From assembly GCA_032716605.1 (NCBI GenBank), contig CM064551.1, positions 48,423,427 through 48,487,426 of the forward strand: a DNA stretch of 64,000 bases, read 5' to 3'. A program made the position numbers and the translations under genes. Under the pieces are notes generated by a model. The model made no database searches and had not been told where the DNA came from. It was given only the letters and a program-made list of their open reading frames with translations. Positions 63,936 through 64,000 of this stretch are shown one piece after another. Each line of letters begins with the position of its first letter. Positions within the stretch are counted from its first letter, which is position 1. The stretch is from Paralithodes platypus (lineage: Eukaryota; Arthropoda; Malacostraca; Decapoda; Lithodidae).

Positions 63936-64000
63936 CGTGGTACACTCCCTTGATTGGCAGGGCTAGGGGGTGCCCTTGTTACAGGGTCTTAATTGGACAT

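Overview
This is intergenic DNA of a metazoan, most likely an arthropod and plausibly a decapod crustacean (inferred from the mix of DIRS, Gmr1-like Ty3/Gypsy, piggyBac, Tigger and LINE elements; no ribosomal or mitochondrial marker fixes the taxon). Nearly all of it is transposable elements stacked inside each other. The one convincing host-type gene is a single-exon 13-finger C2H2 zinc-finger protein at 17457-19295 (+). I see no tRNA, rRNA or CRISPR.

Layout. 1-1655 (-): Ty3/Gypsy pol fragment with the integrase C-terminus encoded before RT, running off the left edge. 1656-6617 (+): GC-rich DIRS retrotransposon lacking its 5' end, with decayed RT and a tyrosine recombinase that keeps its catalytic residues. 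6621-13427: a 177-bp tandem array, the end of one TTAA element, and a decayed piggyBac element (-) split by a 1.76-kb insertion. 13834-17132: Tigger relic with a CENP-B-type helix-turn-helix, a TTAA MITE and unexplained repeats. 17220-19295: zinc-finger gene. 20109-25914: Tigger-type and foldback MITEs, a CR1/L2-like LINE and a 195-bp near-perfect palindrome. 25915-31052: a gutted DIRS carrying a TTAA element that itself carries a TTAA MITE.

31178-62805 is a long-repeat, gag-only retroelement (-) present as two copies of one repeat either side of a gag ORF. Copy A of that repeat is split by a 20.8-kb unit (33788-54548) flanked by a 4-bp ATAT duplication; copy B keeps the empty site at 61063-61066. 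The unit is a Gmr1-like Ty3/Gypsy element (-): LTR, RT-RNase H, integrase, gag-protease, LTR. Its 3' LTR holds a TTAA MITE, its 5' leader another MITE and a LINE, and its 5' LTR a full-length 8.7-kb DIRS element (44932-53641) inserted with no target duplication. That DIRS has 310-bp inverted terminal repeats, a 42-bp one-sided extension and an internal complementary region matching the joined ends. 62806-64000 holds an orphan piggyBac N-terminal fragment and a 212-bp TTAA MITE.

These genes do not form a pathway. The value of the window is a datable stack of insertions with several empty sites preserved nearby, plus structural oddities: integrase-first Gypsy elements, a duplicated capsid module, a CGCCGG-rich DIRS family and repeated hairpins in the gag-only element. 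All alignments and counts were made by eye.
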